Shown in pieces: positions 61,241-64,000 of a stretch of DNA of 64,000 nucleotides. This DNA comes from Delphinapterus leucas (lineage: Eukaryota; Chordata; Mammalia; Artiodactyla; Monodontidae). Each line of letters begins with the position of its first letter. Positions within the stretch are counted from its first letter, which is position 1. The stretch covers positions 34,626,043 through 34,690,042 of the forward strand of contig NW_022098023.1 in the NCBI RefSeq assembly GCF_002288925.2, in the 5' to 3' direction. The translations under genes and the position numbers were made by a program. The notes beneath the pieces are model-generated. The model was not told the origin of the DNA. It did no database searches and saw nothing but the letters and a program-made list of their open reading frames with translations.

Positions 61241-61435
61241 GGCTTTCTTTGTGGCGCAGTGGTTGAGCGTCCGCCTGCCGATGTAGGGGACATGGGTTCG
61301 TGCCCCGGTCCGGGAAGATCCCACGTGCCGCGGAGCGGCTGGCCCAGTGGGCCATGGCCCCTGAGCCTGCGCGTCCGGAGCCTGTGCTCCGCAACAGTGA
61401 GAGGCCCGCGTACCGCAAAAAAAAAGAAAAAAAAA
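61241..61435 (+). mobile_element. CHR-type SINE (short form) with a small internal deletion
   Basis: Plus-strand copy close to consensus with an A-rich tail (61417-61435). Near its 3' end, 'ccgcaacagtgagaggccc' lacks about 14 bases found in the other copies between two caac repeats. The deletion therefore probably arose by slippage or repair between direct repeats. No target duplication was found. Confidence 0.94.
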
Positions 61436-62279
61436 TTTCTTTAGAACTAAATTGGAAATAAAATGTCCGCCATCCCTAGAGTCTTCCTCACCTGCCTTTC
61501 AGATGATTGCCCTGTGTTTAAATCCAAGGACTTCAGACTTTTAATATACATACTTTAGTGGAAAGAGTGACTTTTGCCAGGGGTGGGGAACAGTAGGGAA
61601 ATTCATAATAAATCTGGATAATTATGAGAAGCAAATTTGCAAAGACATGATCTAGACTTCCATAGGAAAAAACAAAGGCAGTTCTTTAGATTAGAGCTAT
61701 TGGGTTTTTAATGAGCCAGTAAAATCAACCTACAAACCAAACAAAACAAATAATCATTTCAAAACCTGATGCCAGGCCTTAGGCACAGGGAACAGGACAA
61801 TTGCCCTATTTACTGTGTCAGAGGAAAGTGTCCTATTTGACCTAACTTGTTCAATTTATGAAGGTAAGGAAATATGACATTTTTTCCTTTCTTTCTTCTT
61901 TACAGATTGTATCTTCCATATTTTCTAGCAACAATAGAGCTTTCTTATTGTTGTGCAATCCATTGATATCCGTAGCTATTTTACACTAAGTTGGTTTGAA
62001 ATACTATCATGTCATTACCTAATGCAATTAGCATTTTTATTTTGGCCATTTACTGATACAACCATTACCATTGCTTCATACCACTTCTGTATAATACAGG
62101 CACCTTCATGATTTTTAAAGTATAAAATCAACATTCAAATAGGATTCTCTTTATTTAAATAGACTTATTAGAAATTTAAAGCAGATGAAGACGGTTTCAA
62201 TGAAATGAATAAATAATTAAGGCAAATCTGTATACTTGTCAGGAATTCCATATTAAGAATCAGGTGAGGGGAGACAGTC
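61436..62279. other. Unassigned non-coding stretch
   Basis: No recognised gene or repeat. Confidence 0.55.
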
Positions 62280-62720
62280 TTCTGACAGAGCTGTCATTTT
62301 TTTTAGTTAAAGGTAATGTTAATTTTTTTTTTAATCTTGATGTTCTTTTCAAGTTTACTTGATCAAACCAAAAGCCAAAAAAAAAAGCTGCCAGATAACT
62401 TACACAGGTAATAATCAGAACCTTTAATCACACATAAAAAGAGCCATTCAATTCTATGTATTGCAAAAATCATCAGCTGGTCGGGAAGGCAGGTTTTTGT
62501 ACTTCAAGCAGTTTTAATCATTGATCAGGTTATGAAGTAAAATAACAGATTGCATTTTACAAACTGGTCACTAGCAATGCCTCGTCAGCAGACCTAGACA
62601 ATAATCCCTGAGTGTTGTAGGACCGCAGCCGTTAATAACCTGGCTTGTTAGTTGAAAGCTGGCAAAGTCTCAAGCATTTAAGAGGATTACTGCTATAAAC
62701 CATATTAATTTTTTTTCCTA
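62280..62720. promoter_or_regulatory. Candidate conserved non-coding element
   Basis: Repeat-free, higher complexity than the flanks, with several homeodomain-like taat cores and unusual CpG-bearing text ('gctggtcgggaaggcagg', 'aggaccgcagccgttaataa') in an otherwise CpG-poor region. These features suggest a maintained element, perhaps an enhancer. Inference only. Confidence 0.3.
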
Positions 62721-63094
62721 ACATTCAATTCTATGGTGATGAAGAGCTTTTGTAATAGAAAGAGTGAAGTCAAACACACAGCAGAACCCCATGCAATTTC
62801 TTTTTGTTTAGTGACTGATTTTACAAGAGGAAAATAAAAGTCAGGCTTCATTGTACTAATTTGGAATATTAGTTTTTGGTGAAATAATTTTGAATTGCAA
62901 ATCCTGCAAAATAAAATAAGACATTATTGCAGAGAAGCTTGCCTAAAAGGATTTATTTCTAATAAGACTTGTTCAAACAGACTTTTTAAAATATTAGCTT
63001 CTCTCTCACTTACTATAGAAAGAGTTAGGCAAAAAGCCCAATAAAATCAAAGCTTCCAACTTTTGACCTCAAAGAAATGTATCAATCTTGTGTC
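62721..63094. other. Unassigned non-coding stretch
   Basis: AT-rich; nothing recognised. Confidence 0.55.
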
Positions 63095-63345
63095 ACAGGC
63101 AGCAGAGCATGAGTTAAGAGTATAGACACTGAGCCAGACTGCCTAAGCTTGAATTCTGGCTTTATCACCTTAAGCTACTTGCTAGGTCTTAAGTAAATTA
63201 TATAGTCTCTCTGTGCCTCAGTTTCCTCACCTGGAAAGGAGATCATAGTAGCACCTAACTCTTAGGATTGTAATAATAAGTACATGATTTAATATTTGGG
63301 TAGTTCATTAAACTGTACCTGGCACATAAAAAAAGCTACATACAG
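63095..63345 (+). mobile_element. MIR element, nearly full length
   Basis: 'catgagttaagagtatagac', 'gagccagactgcctaagctt', 'tctctgtgcctcagtttcct', 'gtagcacctaactcttagg' and 'gtacctggcacat' follow the complete MIR order. It is the best-preserved MIR in the window. Confidence 0.9.
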
Positions 63346-63739
63346 TTTGTAAAAAATACTAATATAAATGGTTGAATGTCAGAGATGTAATGAACTCAAT
63401 AAGTTTTACTACATTTGGCCTTTGGTGGTAGAAGACAAAGTCTAAATTAGAAAATAGTTGTTCAGTCAAAAATACTAGAGCAGCTGGTGTTTATAGATAT
63501 AGCTTAAGATAAATTTGAATCTGTATACCTCTGAAAATTTTGTACTTGAAATTATTTCCATATAGTCACAGGTATTTTAAGTTCATCAGTCAGAATTTTT
63601 GAGCATGTGCTTTCAGCAAATAGGAAAATTCTGAAGGAGAATATTATATATTCTTCTCAGTATTAAGGCTAAGCTGAACAGAACATTATTTTGTGAAGAC
63701 TCAAGCTCATTAAGGGTCAGAATGCCAGAGGTTTTTTTA
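63346..63739. other. Unassigned non-coding stretch
   Basis: AT-rich; nothing recognised. Confidence 0.55.
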
Positions 63740-63915
63740 TTTAAAGATGCTTAAGAAACACCACAGGACCTTGCTAAAAAGGCAACAACCTAGGCGATTC
63801 TAACTCAGGTGACATGTCACTGAGTCTGTGAATCTGCATTTTAACAAGAGTCGCAGCATATTTTGGAAGTTCTTTTGAGAATACAGTTTTGAGAAACAAT
63901 TTACTGTCGAGTACT
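63740..63915 (+). mobile_element. MER5-like (hAT-Charlie) DNA transposon remnant
   Basis: 'gtgaatctgcattttaacaa' and 'acagttttgagaaacaattt' recall the 3' part of MER5-type elements, with diverged text before them. The terminal repeats are not clear. Confidence 0.5.
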
Positions 63916-64000
63916 GCTGCTAGAGAACATGTTAGTTATTTTGCTAATTTTTTAAACAAGCCTACAAATAGCATGTAATTTAAACAAACCCATAGTATCT
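63916..64000. other. End of window, unassigned
   Basis: AT-rich; nothing recognised. Confidence 0.6.

Noticed and set aside
1..64000. CRISPR array, prokaryotic operon or phage-like system
   Set aside because: No regularly spaced repeats or prokaryotic gene organisation; all repeats match mammalian transposons or simple repeats.

Overview
The window is mammalian nuclear DNA, AT-rich and mostly non-coding, almost certainly from a cetacean or a very close relative. The strongest clue is a set of eight tRNA-derived SINEs of the CHR type (a conserved head reading 'cttccctggtggcgcagtgg', a pol III B box 'ggttcgtgccc', an A- or T-rich tail). CHR SINEs are known from whales, dolphins and hippos, with relatives in ruminants. 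The LINE-1 copies are of the cetartiodactyl type. I found no host protein-coding gene, exon, tRNA, rRNA, CRISPR array or prokaryotic feature. Every open reading frame above about 100 codons lies in a transposable element, is antisense to one, or has no recognisable content. The window therefore looks like an intergenic desert or one large intron.

Layout. 1-5330: the 5' part of a minus-strand LINE-1, cut by the window edge. It has a 2.1 kb 5' UTR with a YY1-like site at its 5' end, a broken ORF1, and an ORF2 with a damaged endonuclease but a reverse-transcriptase frame still open to position 1. It abuts a MIR fragment at 5333-5460. 5489-6050: possible solitary LTR. 6509-9370: a CHR SINE, a MIR and a Tigger/MER2-like DNA transposon remnant. 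11364-14990: an ancient LTR-like repeat followed by a very old plus-strand L1 in which the endonuclease region appears twice. 15-24.5 kb: mostly unassigned AT-rich DNA with an L2 piece, two microsatellites and two SINEs. 24.5-25.5 kb: an MLT1-like LTR split by a SINE. 27136-28395: a 5'-truncated L1 with a clear target-site duplication. 29030-29295: a SINE with a 15-bp duplication. 29.9-43 kb: mostly unassigned sequence with MIR, L2-like and L1-tail fragments. 44006-46395: another ancient minus-strand L1 carrying an FTDD reverse-transcriptase box. 46.9-56.7 kb: a repeat-poor block interrupted by one SINE and one MIR. 56.8-64 kb: two SINEs, several MIRs, an L1 tail and a MER5-like remnant.

Nothing here works as a pathway. 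The content is a layered record of retrotransposition: MIR/L2 and DNA transposons oldest, then ancient L1 and LTRs, then cetartiodactyl L1 and CHR SINEs. The SINEs would have been mobilised by L1 machinery like that encoded by the elements seen here. The most plausible host function is regulatory: three repeat-free stretches (about 29880-30420, 48820-49500, 62280-62720) look like conserved non-coding elements, but this is a judgement from composition and needs cross-species alignment. I see no convincing undescribed system; the findings below are smaller structural observations.
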